A stretch of DNA of 38,866 nucleotides from Thermoplasmatales archaeon ex4484_6. GTDB taxonomy: Archaea > Thermoplasmatota > Penumbrarchaeia > Penumbrarchaeales > Penumbrarchaeaceae. This document shows positions 29,479-38,520 of the stretch, piece after piece (within the stretch, counting starts at the first letter, position 1; each line of letters begins with the position of its first letter). Under the pieces are notes generated by a model, which searched no databases, had not been told where the DNA came from, and saw only the letters and a list, made by a program, of their open reading frames with translations. The stretch lies in contig NJDO01000013.1 of NCBI GenBank assembly GCA_002254385.1, positions 1-38,866 on the forward strand, written 5' to 3'. Position numbers and translations under genes: made by a program.

Positions 29479-30843
29479 ATGAAGAACGTCATCATTGCAG
29501 GGGGCGGGGATGTCGGATACGCTCTGGCCAGGACTCTCAGCGAGGAAGGACATAACATCACCGTTATAGAGAGGAACGATTCCCTGACCGAGAGGATCGA
29601 GGCCCTTGATGTTCTCGTCGTATCGGGGAACGCTGCCTCCCCTTCCGTTCTGGACCGTGCATACGTGAATTCGGCGGATTTCTTCATAGCCGTTACGGGA
29701 AGTGACGAGATCAACCTTGCGGCATGCTCTGTGGCAAAGAACAGGGGATGCCGGACCCTTGCGAGGATAAACAGCGAGGACTACCTGAAGAAACCGGTTT
29801 CCACGGAGGACCTCCAGGAGGTTGGCATCGATGTGGCCTTCTGCCCCGAACTCATCAGCTCCAGCCACATGGCCAATGTTCTCTCGATACCCCTCCTTCT
29901 GGATTCCCCGCTTTTCGGGAAGGGAATTCTTCGAATGGTGGAGAACCGGGTGGAGAAGGGATCCCGGGCAGCAGGAAGGGAGATCAAGAAGCTAAAGCTT
30001 CCGAGAAACATCAACCTTGTCGCGATCTTCAGGAGCGAGGAGGTTATCATCCCCCGGGGGAATCTCAGATTGGAGCCCAACGACAGGGTGCTCTCCATAA
30101 TGCCAACGGAATTCGAGGAAGGTTCCACAAAGGAACTGAGCGGGATACTCGGCATCCCGAGAAAGGTGGACAGCAGGAAGCCCATCGAGAGGGTCATGAT
30201 CGCCGGGGGATCGAGAGTAGGATACCACCTTGCCAGATTACTGTCGGAGAAGGATATGTCTGTCATAATCATCGAGGAAGACGAGGCCAGATGCAGGGAG
30301 ATATCGGAGAAGCTCCCCGACGTTCTTGTTGTCAACGGCTCCCCCACCGACAAGGACCTGCTCAAGGAGGAGGGTGTGACCGAGGCGGATGCGTTCCTTG
30401 CCGTGACCGACAGGGAGGAGGTGAACATACTGACGGCGCTTCTCGCAAGACAGTACGGGGCGAACAGATCCATTTCCCTTGTGGACAGACCGGGGTTGAA
30501 ATCCATACTCGAGGAGGTGGGGATAGACCTCGTCATATCCCCGAGAGCGGTGACCCTCTCGACGATACTGAAGTACTTCCACATGGATGACTTCGAATCC
30601 CTCGGGATCCTCAATCTGGGTGAAGCACAGGTCATCCAGCTCAAGGTAAGGGAAAAGGCGAAAGCTGCAAATGCCAGGATAGATTCCATCATGAGGTTTC
30701 GGAAGAAGGAGATGTTCATAGGCGCCATCGTGAGGGACGGCAAGGTGATAATGCCCCGTGGTGATACATTCATCCACCCGAAGGATAGACTGGTTATTTT
30801 TACAAAGAGCAGATTGGTGAAATGGGTCAAGGATAATTTCTGA
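29479..30843 (+). CDS. trkA: Trk potassium uptake regulator TrkA
   Basis: Cytoplasmic NAD(H)-binding gating subunit of the Trk potassium transporter. The 454-residue protein contains two tandem RCK units. Each begins with a Rossmann strand-turn, NVIIAGGGDVGYALA and RVMIAGGSRVGYHLA, followed by the conserved acidic strand end (ITVIERND, VIIIEEDE) and an RCK_C half. This is the duplicated bacterial/archaeal TrkA form. The frame is open 17 codons further, but the ATG at 29479 is preferred as it opens on the Rossmann strand. A TTTTAAAT box lies near 29442. trkH follows 16 bp later. Confidence 0.95.
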   Translation: MKNVIIAGGGDVGYALARTLSEEGHNITVIERNDSLTERIEALDVLVVSGNAASPSVLDRAYVNSADFFIAVTGSDEINLAACSVAKNRGCRTLARINSEDYLKKPVSTEDLQEVGIDVAFCPELISSSHMANVLSIPLLLDSPLFGKGILRMVENRVEKGSRAAGREIKKLKLPRNINLVAIFRSEEVIIPRGNLRLEPNDRVLSIMPTEFEEGSTKELSGILGIPRKVDSRKPIERVMIAGGSRVGYHLARLLSEKDMSVIIIEEDEARCREISEKLPDVLVVNGSPTDKDLLKEEGVTEADAFLAVTDREEVNILTALLARQYGANRSISLVDRPGLKSILEEVGIDLVISPRAVTLSTILKYFHMDDFESLGILNLGEAQVIQLKVREKAKAANARIDSIMRFRKKEMFIGAIVRDGKVIMPRGDTFIHPKDRLVIFTKSRLVKWVKDNF

Positions 30844-30859
30844 AGTGGAAGGTAAAACG

Positions 30860-32308
30860 ATGGATGCCGAACGGATCGTCACCTCCGCCACGAGGGTCAC
30901 GGTCGTGGTCCTTGTACTGTTCATCATGTCCTTTGTAATCGATATGATATGGGATGACCTTTCATGGTCCAACTTTCACGTTTTCGTCCTTCCCTTTGCC
31001 TTCGGTTCCCTGATCTATCTCATCTTCTCCTTCAGGGAGGTCAGGTTCTCGATGTTCCGCAGGAGGTCCCGGTACACCGCCGCCATTCTCTCTTTCCTCT
31101 TCATGGTATTCCTGGGCTCTCTTCCCTTCATGCTCACGGAGCATTGGGACCCCGTATCCGCGGTGTTCGAATCCACTGCCGGTTTCACCACCACGGGCCT
31201 TTCGATCTTCGGGGCCCGGGAGATAACGGAGATGTCTCACGGCCTGATGTTCTTCAGGGTGGCGATCCAATGGGTGGGCGGGTTCTTCTATCTGGTGTTT
31301 GCGTTCATGTTCCTTTCCGACATAAGCGATCTGGCCCAGAGGTCCGTTGACAGGAGGATATTCTCCAGGATAGGCCTCGTCCCGAAACTGTCTTTCATAC
31401 TTCAGAACCTTGCAACGGTGTATGTCATCTTCACTCTGCTCTCCTTCCTTTCCGTCTACATATCGGGTCAGAGCCTGTTCGATTCGATCTGCCTCTCACT
31501 CGCGACGGTTTCCACCGGCGGATTCTCCTCATCCGGGCGGGTCCTCACGGGAGGATGGGGGCTCATGATGATGGTGGCCTTCTTCATGTTCCTCTCGGGA
31601 ATGGGTTACTATGTCCATCTTTCGCTGATGTCGGCCAGGGGGAGGAGGAGAACGTTCTTCGACTCCGAGAACGTGATATACCTAACCATGGTGTTCGTCG
31701 TTCCGATCGTTTCCACGCTGATCCTCGCATCCCACGGGATAGCCATCGGCAGCTCCCTGCGGGACGGGATCTTCGCCTCGATATCGGCACTGTCGACGAC
31801 CGGTTTCATGGTCGAGGGTATGGATTCATGGCCCGATTCCATGCGCTTTCTCCTTCTGCTCCTCATGCTCATCGGAGGTTCGTCGCTTTCCGTTGCTTCC
31901 GGTTTCAAGGTCCAGAGGTCCATTCTGCTCGTGAAGGGCTTCCTGGGAGAGGTGAGGAGAAGCTCACATCCGAGTGCCGTTGTGATGCTGAGAAGGGGGG
32001 AGGGGACATATTCGGACAAGGCACTGGAATCCGCGAACATGTCCTTTTTCTACCTGTTCGCACTTCTTGCCATCTCCATGACGGTACTGCTCCTTTTTGC
32101 GGATGACATGTTCGATGCTCTGTCCCTCTGCGTCACATCGCTGTCCAATTCGGGGATGGCCTTCGGGATATATTCGACGGCGGAGGGCATCGCCGGTCTC
32201 AACTGGTTCGTCAAGCTGGTCCTGGCCCTGATGATGCTTATCGGAAGGTTCGAGATACTGCTTCCCCTCTATGTCCTTTCCTTGAGGGGAAAGCGTTTCA
32301 CCGGGTGA
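30860..32308 (+). CDS. trkH: Trk/Ktr potassium transporter membrane subunit TrkH
   Basis: Potassium-conducting subunit. The 482-residue membrane protein has four pore-type repeats with selectivity-filter segments: FESTAGFTTTGLS, LATVSTGGFSS, SALSTTGFMVE and VTSLSNSGMAFG. Each pore loop keeps the filter Gly, though in the last the Gly follows Ser-Asn-Ser rather than Thr-Thr. About 10-12 hydrophobic helices are visible. The ATG at 30860 has GGAAGGT upstream; a GTG 5 codons earlier is also in frame. It follows trkA by 16 bp and overlaps the convergent RNase Z gene by 11 bp at the 3' ends. Confidence 0.95.
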   Translation: MDAERIVTSATRVTVVVLVLFIMSFVIDMIWDDLSWSNFHVFVLPFAFGSLIYLIFSFREVRFSMFRRRSRYTAAILSFLFMVFLGSLPFMLTEHWDPVSAVFESTAGFTTTGLSIFGAREITEMSHGLMFFRVAIQWVGGFFYLVFAFMFLSDISDLAQRSVDRRIFSRIGLVPKLSFILQNLATVYVIFTLLSFLSVYISGQSLFDSICLSLATVSTGGFSSSGRVLTGGWGLMMMVAFFMFLSGMGYYVHLSLMSARGRRRTFFDSENVIYLTMVFVVPIVSTLILASHGIAIGSSLRDGIFASISALSTTGFMVEGMDSWPDSMRFLLLLLMLIGGSSLSVASGFKVQRSILLVKGFLGEVRRSSHPSAVVMLRRGEGTYSDKALESANMSFFYLFALLAISMTVLLLFADDMFDALSLCVTSLSNSGMAFGIYSTAEGIAGLNWFVKLVLALMMLIGRFEILLPLYVLSLRGKRFTG

Positions 32309-33221
32309 CCTCGATGCATTCGAGATCCTCCGGCAGGTATGTTTCCGGGAAGATATTCCTCGCCTCCTCGAGAAGGGGCGCTTCCGAGCCCTCCCTGGCA
32401 TATCTGGGCGACGGGTGAACGATATACAACCTGGATACCTTCGCACTCCCGGCCAGGAGGGCTGCCTCGGCTGCCGTGGAGTGGCCGTACTTCCTGGCGT
32501 TCTCGGAAAGGTCCGATGTGAACGTGGCCTCATGTATGAGCAGGTCCACATTCTTCACGAGCTCCTCGACATCCTTCGACGGGGCCGTGTCCCCCGAATA
32601 ACCGATGGAAACCCCCTTCCTAGGGGGTCCGAGCACCATCTCCGGCGTGAATTCCCTGGTCTCGCCCCCGAAATCAACTTCCACGGTTTCGCCCTTTTGA
32701 AGCCGCCCCCACAGTCTTCCCTCGGGGATGCCGAGCTCGAGTGCTCTATCCCTGTTGAACCTTCCCGGCCTGTCATCGAGGAATATCCTGTAGGCCAGCG
32801 AGGGGACGTTGTGCCTTGCACGACCCGCCTTGAAATTGAGCTCCCCCACCTTGACGGTGTCCCCGGGATTCATGACCCGGACCCTTATCTCGAACCTTGA
32901 TTGGAAATGGCACATGGTGAGGGCCTTTTCCATCGAGCTCTCTATTCCCTCGGGTCCGAAAACGAGGAGCTTCTCCGTCCTGTCATTCAGGGACATTGTC
33001 TGGATGAGCCCCGGAACCCCGAGAAAATGGTCGCCGTGGAGATGCGTTATGAAGATGGCATCCAGCTTGTTCGGGGATACAGGGGAGAACAGCATCTGTT
33101 TCTGGGTTCCCTCCCCGCAGTCCAGAAGGACATTGGTGCTTCCGGAGGAGAGGGCTATGGAAATGGGATTTCTCCTCTTTGTTGGCCAGGAACCGCCTGT
33201 TCCCAGGAAGCATACTCTCAT
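32298..33221 (-). CDS. rnz: Ribonuclease Z (tRNA 3' endonuclease)
   Basis: Zinc-dependent metallo-beta-lactamase-fold enzyme that trims the 3' end of tRNA precursors. The 307-residue protein starts MRVCFLGTGGSWPTKRR and has the zinc motif HLHGDH, then the AHNVPSLAYR-type motif, the GYSGDT motif, HEATF and GHSTAAEAA, with the final His in IVHPSPRY. These match the short RNase Z (RNase Z-S) form. The ATG at 33221 is preferred; a TTG 8 codons upstream is also in frame. On the minus strand a TATA-like AAAAGTATAAG lies about 35 bp upstream. Confidence 0.95.
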   Translation of the reverse strand: MRVCFLGTGGSWPTKRRNPISIALSSGSTNVLLDCGEGTQKQMLFSPVSPNKLDAIFITHLHGDHFLGVPGLIQTMSLNDRTEKLLVFGPEGIESSMEKALTMCHFQSRFEIRVRVMNPGDTVKVGELNFKAGRARHNVPSLAYRIFLDDRPGRFNRDRALELGIPEGRLWGRLQKGETVEVDFGGETREFTPEMVLGPPRKGVSIGYSGDTAPSKDVEELVKNVDLLIHEATFTSDLSENARKYGHSTAAEAALLAGSAKVSRLYIVHPSPRYAREGSEAPLLEEARNIFPETYLPEDLECIEVTR

Positions 33222-33316
33222 GAGGGGGTCATTCAGGAGTTCCAATCTTATACTTTTCTGATAATGTGCCCAACCATTTCTTATACGTTACCGTTTTTCA
33301 ATGAACGGGAAACGGA

Positions 33317-33997
33317 ATGATCGACATCAAGATGGGGGAACTCCCGATCATCCTCAGACCTTCCAAGATAATATGTCTGCTCAGATCATATGCGGACCAT
33401 GCGGAGGAGATGAGGAGCGAGGTCCCCGAAAGACCCATGTTCTTCCTGAAGCCCCCCTCCTCTCTGCTTCCGGACGGCGGCACGGTGATCATTCCCGAGG
33501 GCGTGTCGGAACTCCATCATGAGGTTGAATTGGCCTTCGTTGTGGGGGAGAAGGGTCGAAACATCCCCCCCGGAGAAGCGGAAAGCCACATCATGGGCTA
33601 CACCGTGATGATGGACATCACCGCAAGGGATGTTCAGCTGGAAGCAAAGCAGAAGGGCCTTCCCTGGAGTGAGGCGAAAGGCCACGACACGTTCGCGCCC
33701 ATCGGATCGGAAATTGTCCCCGCGGAAAGCTGGGACTGGAAGGGAAAACGAATATGGCTGAAGGTCAACGGTGAGACCAGGCAGGACAGCAGCACCGACC
33801 TTCTTCTCTGGTCCCCGGCGGTGATCCTGTCACGGATCTCGGAAGTGATGACCCTCGAGAAGGGCGACATAGTGATGACCGGAACGCCTGCGGGTGTGGG
33901 CCCTCTTTCGGACGGTGACATCCTGGAAGCCGGAGTGGAGGGTATCCGGGCGATGAGGGTGCACGTGAGGTCCGGAACCGGAGGGAGGGAAGACTGA
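33317..33997 (+). CDS. Fumarylacetoacetate hydrolase (FAH)-family enzyme
   Basis: The 226-residue protein has the FAH fold signature: an early HHEVELAFVVGEKG (metal-binding Glu residues), then GYTVMMDITARDVQ, and a closing GDIVMTGTPAGVGPL. KGHDTFAPIGSEIV is the family's 'FDTF.P.GP' strand. Relatives hydrolyse acylpyruvates, decarboxylate oxaloacetate or act on catechol breakdown products; the substrate cannot be read here, and nearby genes give no hint. A TCTTATACG box lies near 33277, about 35 bp before the ATG, so a short leader is likely. The stop is directly followed by the ATG of the histidine kinase-like gene. Confidence 0.87.
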   Translation: MIDIKMGELPIILRPSKIICLLRSYADHAEEMRSEVPERPMFFLKPPSSLLPDGGTVIIPEGVSELHHEVELAFVVGEKGRNIPPGEAESHIMGYTVMMDITARDVQLEAKQKGLPWSEAKGHDTFAPIGSEIVPAESWDWKGKRIWLKVNGETRQDSSTDLLLWSPAVILSRISEVMTLEKGDIVMTGTPAGVGPLSDGDILEAGVEGIRAMRVHVRSGTGGRED

Positions 33998-34753
33998 ATG
34001 GCAGGTGAAGTGGGCAGGAACGAACCGGAGAGGCTCAGGTCCAGAATACTGGAGATCCTCAAGAAAGAGGGCAAACTGATATCCTATCTCGAGAACACAT
34101 CACATCAGATGAGGACGCCCATGACGTTGATAAGCTCCTACACCGAACTCATACTTGCGGGTATGTACGGCCCTCTCACGGATGACATGAGGGAGAAGAT
34201 GGAAATGATCTCCTCCAACCTGGAAGAGATGTCATATTTCGTTGACCAGGTACAGGATATTGGCTATCTTGCCAATGGCAGGGAAACCGGGGAGTTGAAG
34301 AAGGTGGACATCAGGACCATGGTGGACAATGTGGCCGCCGAGATCTCCCTGATAGGAAAGCAGAGAAATGTGAAGTTCGAACTGGAGAACATGACGAGAC
34401 CTGTGGAAATTCCCGTGGACGAGCACCTTGCCCGGCGGGCTCTCTCCCATCTACTGAGATATGTTGTCTCCACCGCTCCGTTCGGAGCCCGGATAAAGGT
34501 GGCCCTAAAGGAGGGTGAGGAAAGGACGCTTATCATCGTTTTCGGGTTCGGGCAGATGATGGACCAGGACCGCATGGCGTCGATCGTCAGGTCCATGTCG
34601 GAGAAGGATGCCAGACTGACAACGATGGAATGGGAAAAACTGTCCCTGCCCATCGCAAAGGCCCTCATGGAGGTCCAGAAGGGAGACCTCACCGTTTTCG
34701 AGGACGAGGATTCGAGATGCGTCTACGTCCTCGAGTTCAGCAATCGTCCTTGA
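33998..34753 (+). CDS. Degenerate histidine kinase-like protein
   Basis: The 251-residue protein has a clear HisKA dimerisation helix with the phospho-acceptor box TSHQMRTPMTLISSYTEL (His36). A second helix follows, and then a region in the place of the HATPase domain. The ATP-binding boxes are not recognisable: the N-box Asn is absent in ALSHLLRYVVSTAPFGARIKV, the G1 'DxGxG' is replaced by FGFGQMM, and the G2 'GTGLGL' by MEWEKLSLPIAK. There is no sensor or membrane domain. It may act as a phosphotransfer protein or an inactive partner rather than a kinase. The ATG abuts the FAH stop; GGAGG 10 nt upstream is within the FAH gene. Confidence 0.75.
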   Translation: MAGEVGRNEPERLRSRILEILKKEGKLISYLENTSHQMRTPMTLISSYTELILAGMYGPLTDDMREKMEMISSNLEEMSYFVDQVQDIGYLANGRETGELKKVDIRTMVDNVAAEISLIGKQRNVKFELENMTRPVEIPVDEHLARRALSHLLRYVVSTAPFGARIKVALKEGEERTLIIVFGFGQMMDQDRMASIVRSMSEKDARLTTMEWEKLSLPIAKALMEVQKGDLTVFEDEDSRCVYVLEFSNRP

Positions 34754-34827
34754 TAATGGGGAAGATCCGCCACATAAGTAGCACATATCACCATCAATGT
34801 TTTAAAGCCAGGCATCTCTTAACCACC

Positions 34828-37800
34828 GTGATAAAGACGGTTCTCCATCTCCTGCCGGCTCTCGTGATGCTCTTCTTGATGGGCGGATCCTTTACGGGAA
34901 CGACCGCCGTGGCCCCTTATGCAGGAGGAGGTGGCGGGGAAGCGGCCGGAGAGGATTTCGAATGGATGATCCTCATATATGTTGCCGGCGACAACGACCT
35001 GGGAGAGGACGGCCAGTACGGGAACGCCGCGCTCATGGACCTGGATGAGATGGAGGCTGCAATACCGCAGAATGGAGTGAGGGTGCTTGCACTCACAGAT
35101 CTCAAAGGGGACCACAATTCCGCACTTTACGATATACGCCCCGATAATTCCACGGGTGTCGCGTCCCCCACAATCCCGCTGTCGGATCTTGACCAATCCT
35201 GGTCCGATGAACTCGATATGGGGGATCCCCATACCCTGCAGAGGTTCATCTCGTACGCTATAGGGAACACCAGCTTCCGGAGGTCCATGTTCGTCCTGTG
35301 GGACCACGGGTCCGGATGGTATATTCAGGGGGACGTTTCCAGGCCTCCGGCGACGAGGGGTTTCGCCCAGGATATGACACCGCAGAGGAGCATGATGTAT
35401 CTGGACGGCATGAGGGATGCCTTAATGGGGGTGGAGTCAGAACTGGGTCACTTCAGGTTCGACATAATGGGGTTCGATACCTGCTACATGGGGATGGCCG
35501 AGGTGTTCTATCAGTTCTCCCGATGGTCATCCCTGGCCGTGGGATCCATGGACGAGCAGCCATGGTACGGTTACAATTACACTTTCATAGGAGAACTGGA
35601 TGGGAACGATCCCCATTCACCGGAGATGCTGGCCGCAAGGATGGTTGAGATATTCAGGGATGAGTATTCGTCGAGTTCCGACACGTATCACACGATCGCC
35701 GTGGTAGATCTCGGTGTTCTGAGGAACGAGTTCATGCCCCTTCTCGACATGCTATCCGCATCGCTGATAGGCAGGATGTACCATCTGGAGGTGGAGCGCA
35801 ACGCACTCTTCTCCCTGGTGAAGGACCGCGCGGAACAGTTGACCATAGACAACGTGGACCTGGGATCCTTTCTTGAAGAGATGATCGATGCGAACATGGA
35901 CCACAACGTGACGGAACTTGCCGGTACCTGCCTATCCGTCTATAAACGCATGGTTACGGATTCATGGATAAAACCCCAGGGGCGGAATCCCGAAGGAACC
36001 GGTGTTTCGATCTATCTTCCGAACAGGATACTTCCGTACAAATCACAGTATGACGGCTCCACGGGTTTCCTGAACATGTCCGCCGAACATCTCTGGGACG
36101 AGATGATAAGGGAGTACAGGACACCCGTCGAGAGGCTGAGGCTGGAGCTGAGGGTCGAGGAGGGGGGGCCTCCCCCGTTCGGTCTGGACCTCGTGATGAA
36201 TCTGTCGGACCCGAGGGAGGACCCGCCCGTCCCCGTCGAGGGAGCTGCGATATGGATAAACGGGTCCTATTCGGGAAACACTTCCGAGGACGGGAGTTTC
36301 GTTCTGGAGGGTGTGCATCCCGGATGGTATCATGTGGAAGCATTCAAGGACGATCTTGTTGACATTGAAGACATCAAGGTATTGAACAGACCTCCCGTGG
36401 CGGTGATAGAGTGCAGGGAGCCCCTGATGGGAGAGGGAATGGAGCTCCTTTTCGATGGTTCGAATTCCACGGATCCGGATGGCGACCTCCTCACGTTCAG
36501 CTGGGATCTGGATGATTCCAACGGTCTCAACGACACGGACCACATCGGACCCACCGCATTGGTCGTCTTCCCCGACGAGGGGAACAGGACCATAAGGCTG
36601 ACGGTGAACGATTCGGAAGAATCATCCAGTGTGGATCTGACCGTGAATGTGGTCAACCTTCCCCCGAATGCGGTACTGACCTATTCCCCGTCTCCACCCG
36701 ACACGATACTTGAGGATGTTCCCGTTCTCCTTGACGCCTCCTCATCGACGGATTCGGCCGCCGATATCGGGGAGCTGGAGTTCAGGTTCCTGGAGGGAAG
36801 CTCCGTTCTTCGGAACTGGTCCGAAGACAAGACGTTCTGGACATCCTTCCCGTCATCCGGGGGGCACCACCTGACCCTGGAGGTCAGGGATGCCGACGGG
36901 GGGAAAGATACGGATACCGTTACGATATCGGTAATCAACAGGGAGCCGGAAGCGGTGATCCAGGGCCCGTCCTCCCTTCTCGAGGACGAACGGGCCGTGT
37001 TCCTTGGAAACGGTTCCATGGACACCGTGTCGGATCTTGCCAATCTTACCTATTCATGGTACGTCGACGGGTCGGATGAACCCGTGGGAGAGGACCCGTG
37101 GCTGGAGATATCCTGGCCTGATCAGGGAGATCATGTCATCACGCTGGAGGTGACAGATACCCTGCCTGTCCCTTCCTCCTACGGGCTGAACAGGGCCGCT
37201 CTGAACGTGACCGTTGTCAACATGATGCCCCGGGCGGTGATATCGGCACCCGAGAGGGTCAACGAGAGTGAGGTTGTGGAACTGTCGGCCGAACGGAGCG
37301 TCGACACCCGGTCCGACCTTCCGCACCTGTTGTACGAATGGGACCTGGATTCGGATGGTGAATTCGAGACCCGGGGAATCCAGGCCAGCACAACCTTCGG
37401 TAATGCGGGCAGAAGGACCGTATCGTTGAAGGTGACGGACGATGACGGAGCTTTCTCCGTGGAATCGGCGGTGATCGAGGTCATGAACCTACCACCGACC
37501 CCCAGGATATCGGCTTCCCGGGATGTTCTGGAGGACGAGCCAGTGGATGTGGAGATTCTGCCGGGATGGGACACGGAACCGGATAACGCCACCCTCAACG
37601 TGACATGGACCCTTGACGGTGACGTGATAGGCAGAACAAGGGACCCGCCCATCTTCTCCATACCGGTCTCGGGCATGCACATATTGAAGGTGACCGCAGA
37701 GGACGATCAGGGCGCCCGCGGGAGCAACAGCACCATCATATCGGTGACGAACCCCCCGCCCAGGGCGGTGCTCGGTTCCGTACCCGTCTCCATAAGAGTC

Positions 37801-38457
37801 GGGGAGAGCTTCACTGCCAGTGGATACGGGTCGACGGACAATCCTTCTGACATTTCCAGCCTTGTATTCATCTGGGCCGTGGACGGCGTAGTGGAATCCG
37901 ACAGGCACGGGATGAACGAGACATTCACGTTCCGTTCCCGGGGGAAGAGGACCATCACGCTGACGGTGATGGATGATGACGGAGACAGCAGCAGTGCCAC
38001 GGTCGAGGTCATCGTTGAGTCCCCCTCTCCGGTTTCCCTGATGGTGAATGCTGTCACATCGATCGTGGGTCTTCTCACGATTATGTTCATCCTCGTTCTC
38101 GCGCTCTTTTTCATATACCGCCTGAAGAAGAATATCGACGACCTGAAACCTCCCTTAAAGGACAATGGAAACGAGCAGGAGGAGACGGGTCAGTTGGATG
38201 AGGAGACCGGGGAAGGTGGAGAGGATTCGGAAGACACCGGAACCAATGACGAGGAAGGGACGGAGATAGGTGCACCCGAGGAGGAAGAGGCCCTCGAGGA
38301 AACACAGCTCCCCGAACAATCCGCGGAACCGGATGGCCCGGAAGAGGTTCCGCCTCTTGACATCGAAGATGCCTCCATCCCTTCGCCTCCGCGCATCGAT
38401 GATCTGGAGATCGAGGATTACGACCCCCATCTTCTGGATCCTCCCCGGATTCAGTGA
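34828..38457 (+). CDS. Clostripain-like (peptidase C11) surface protein with six PKD-type repeats
   Basis: The 1209-residue protein has a signal peptide (VLHLLPALVMLFLMGG). A clostripain-type domain follows, with WMILIYVAGDNDLG, the catalytic His in LWDHGSGW (His160) and the catalytic Cys in FDTCYMGMAE (Cys219). From about residue 521 to 1068 come six Ig-like PKD repeats of about 90 residues, each opening with a Pro-Pro/Pro-x-A-x-I strand and ending in 'TVxVxN'. A membrane helix (LLTIMFILVLALFFIY) and a long acidic cytoplasmic tail close it. GTG at 34828 is preferred: the TGTTTTAAAG box lies about 27 bp before it, suggesting a leaderless mRNA, and it begins a good signal peptide. The ATG at 34756 is an alternative. 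Confidence 0.85.
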   Translation: MIKTVLHLLPALVMLFLMGGSFTGTTAVAPYAGGGGGEAAGEDFEWMILIYVAGDNDLGEDGQYGNAALMDLDEMEAAIPQNGVRVLALTDLKGDHNSALYDIRPDNSTGVASPTIPLSDLDQSWSDELDMGDPHTLQRFISYAIGNTSFRRSMFVLWDHGSGWYIQGDVSRPPATRGFAQDMTPQRSMMYLDGMRDALMGVESELGHFRFDIMGFDTCYMGMAEVFYQFSRWSSLAVGSMDEQPWYGYNYTFIGELDGNDPHSPEMLAARMVEIFRDEYSSSSDTYHTIAVVDLGVLRNEFMPLLDMLSASLIGRMYHLEVERNALFSLVKDRAEQLTIDNVDLGSFLEEMIDANMDHNVTELAGTCLSVYKRMVTDSWIKPQGRNPEGTGVSIYLPNRILPYKSQYDGSTGFLNMSAEHLWDEMIREYRTPVERLRLELRVEEGGPPPFGLDLVMNLSDPREDPPVPVEGAAIWINGSYSGNTSEDGSFVLEGVHPGWYHVEAFKDDLVDIEDIKVLNRPPVAVIECREPLMGEGMELLFDGSNSTDPDGDLLTFSWDLDDSNGLNDTDHIGPTALVVFPDEGNRTIRLTVNDSEESSSVDLTVNVVNLPPNAVLTYSPSPPDTILEDVPVLLDASSSTDSAADIGELEFRFLEGSSVLRNWSEDKTFWTSFPSSGGHHLTLEVRDADGGKDTDTVTISVINREPEAVIQGPSSLLEDERAVFLGNGSMDTVSDLANLTYSWYVDGSDEPVGEDPWLEISWPDQGDHVITLEVTDTLPVPSSYGLNRAALNVTVVNMMPRAVISAPERVNESEVVELSAERSVDTRSDLPHLLYEWDLDSDGEFETRGIQASTTFGNAGRRTVSLKVTDDDGAFSVESAVIEVMNLPPTPRISASRDVLEDEPVDVEILPGWDTEPDNATLNVTWTLDGDVIGRTRDPPIFSIPVSGMHILKVTAEDDQGARGSNSTIISVTNPPPRAVLGSVPVSIRVGESFTASGYGSTDNPSDISSLVFIWAVDGVVESDRHGMNETFTFRSRGKRTITLTVMDDDGDSSSATVEVIVESPSPVSLMVNAVTSIVGLLTIMFILVLALFFIYRLKKNIDDLKPPLKDNGNEQEETGQLDEETGEGGEDSEDTGTNDEEGTEIGAPEEEEALEETQLPEQSAEPDGPEEVPPLDIEDASIPSPPRIDDLEIEDYDPHLLDPPRIQ

Positions 38458-38520
38458 ATTCGATGGTTCCGTATGTTCAATAGTTCTTTATTCCATGTAC
38501 GGGATACACATACGAGGAAC

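Noticed and set aside
34630..34827. Extended start of the clostripain-like gene inside the histidine kinase-like gene
   Set aside because: These codons overlap the upstream gene out of frame, and a TATA box at about 34797-34806 places the transcript start near 34828, where a proper signal peptide begins.
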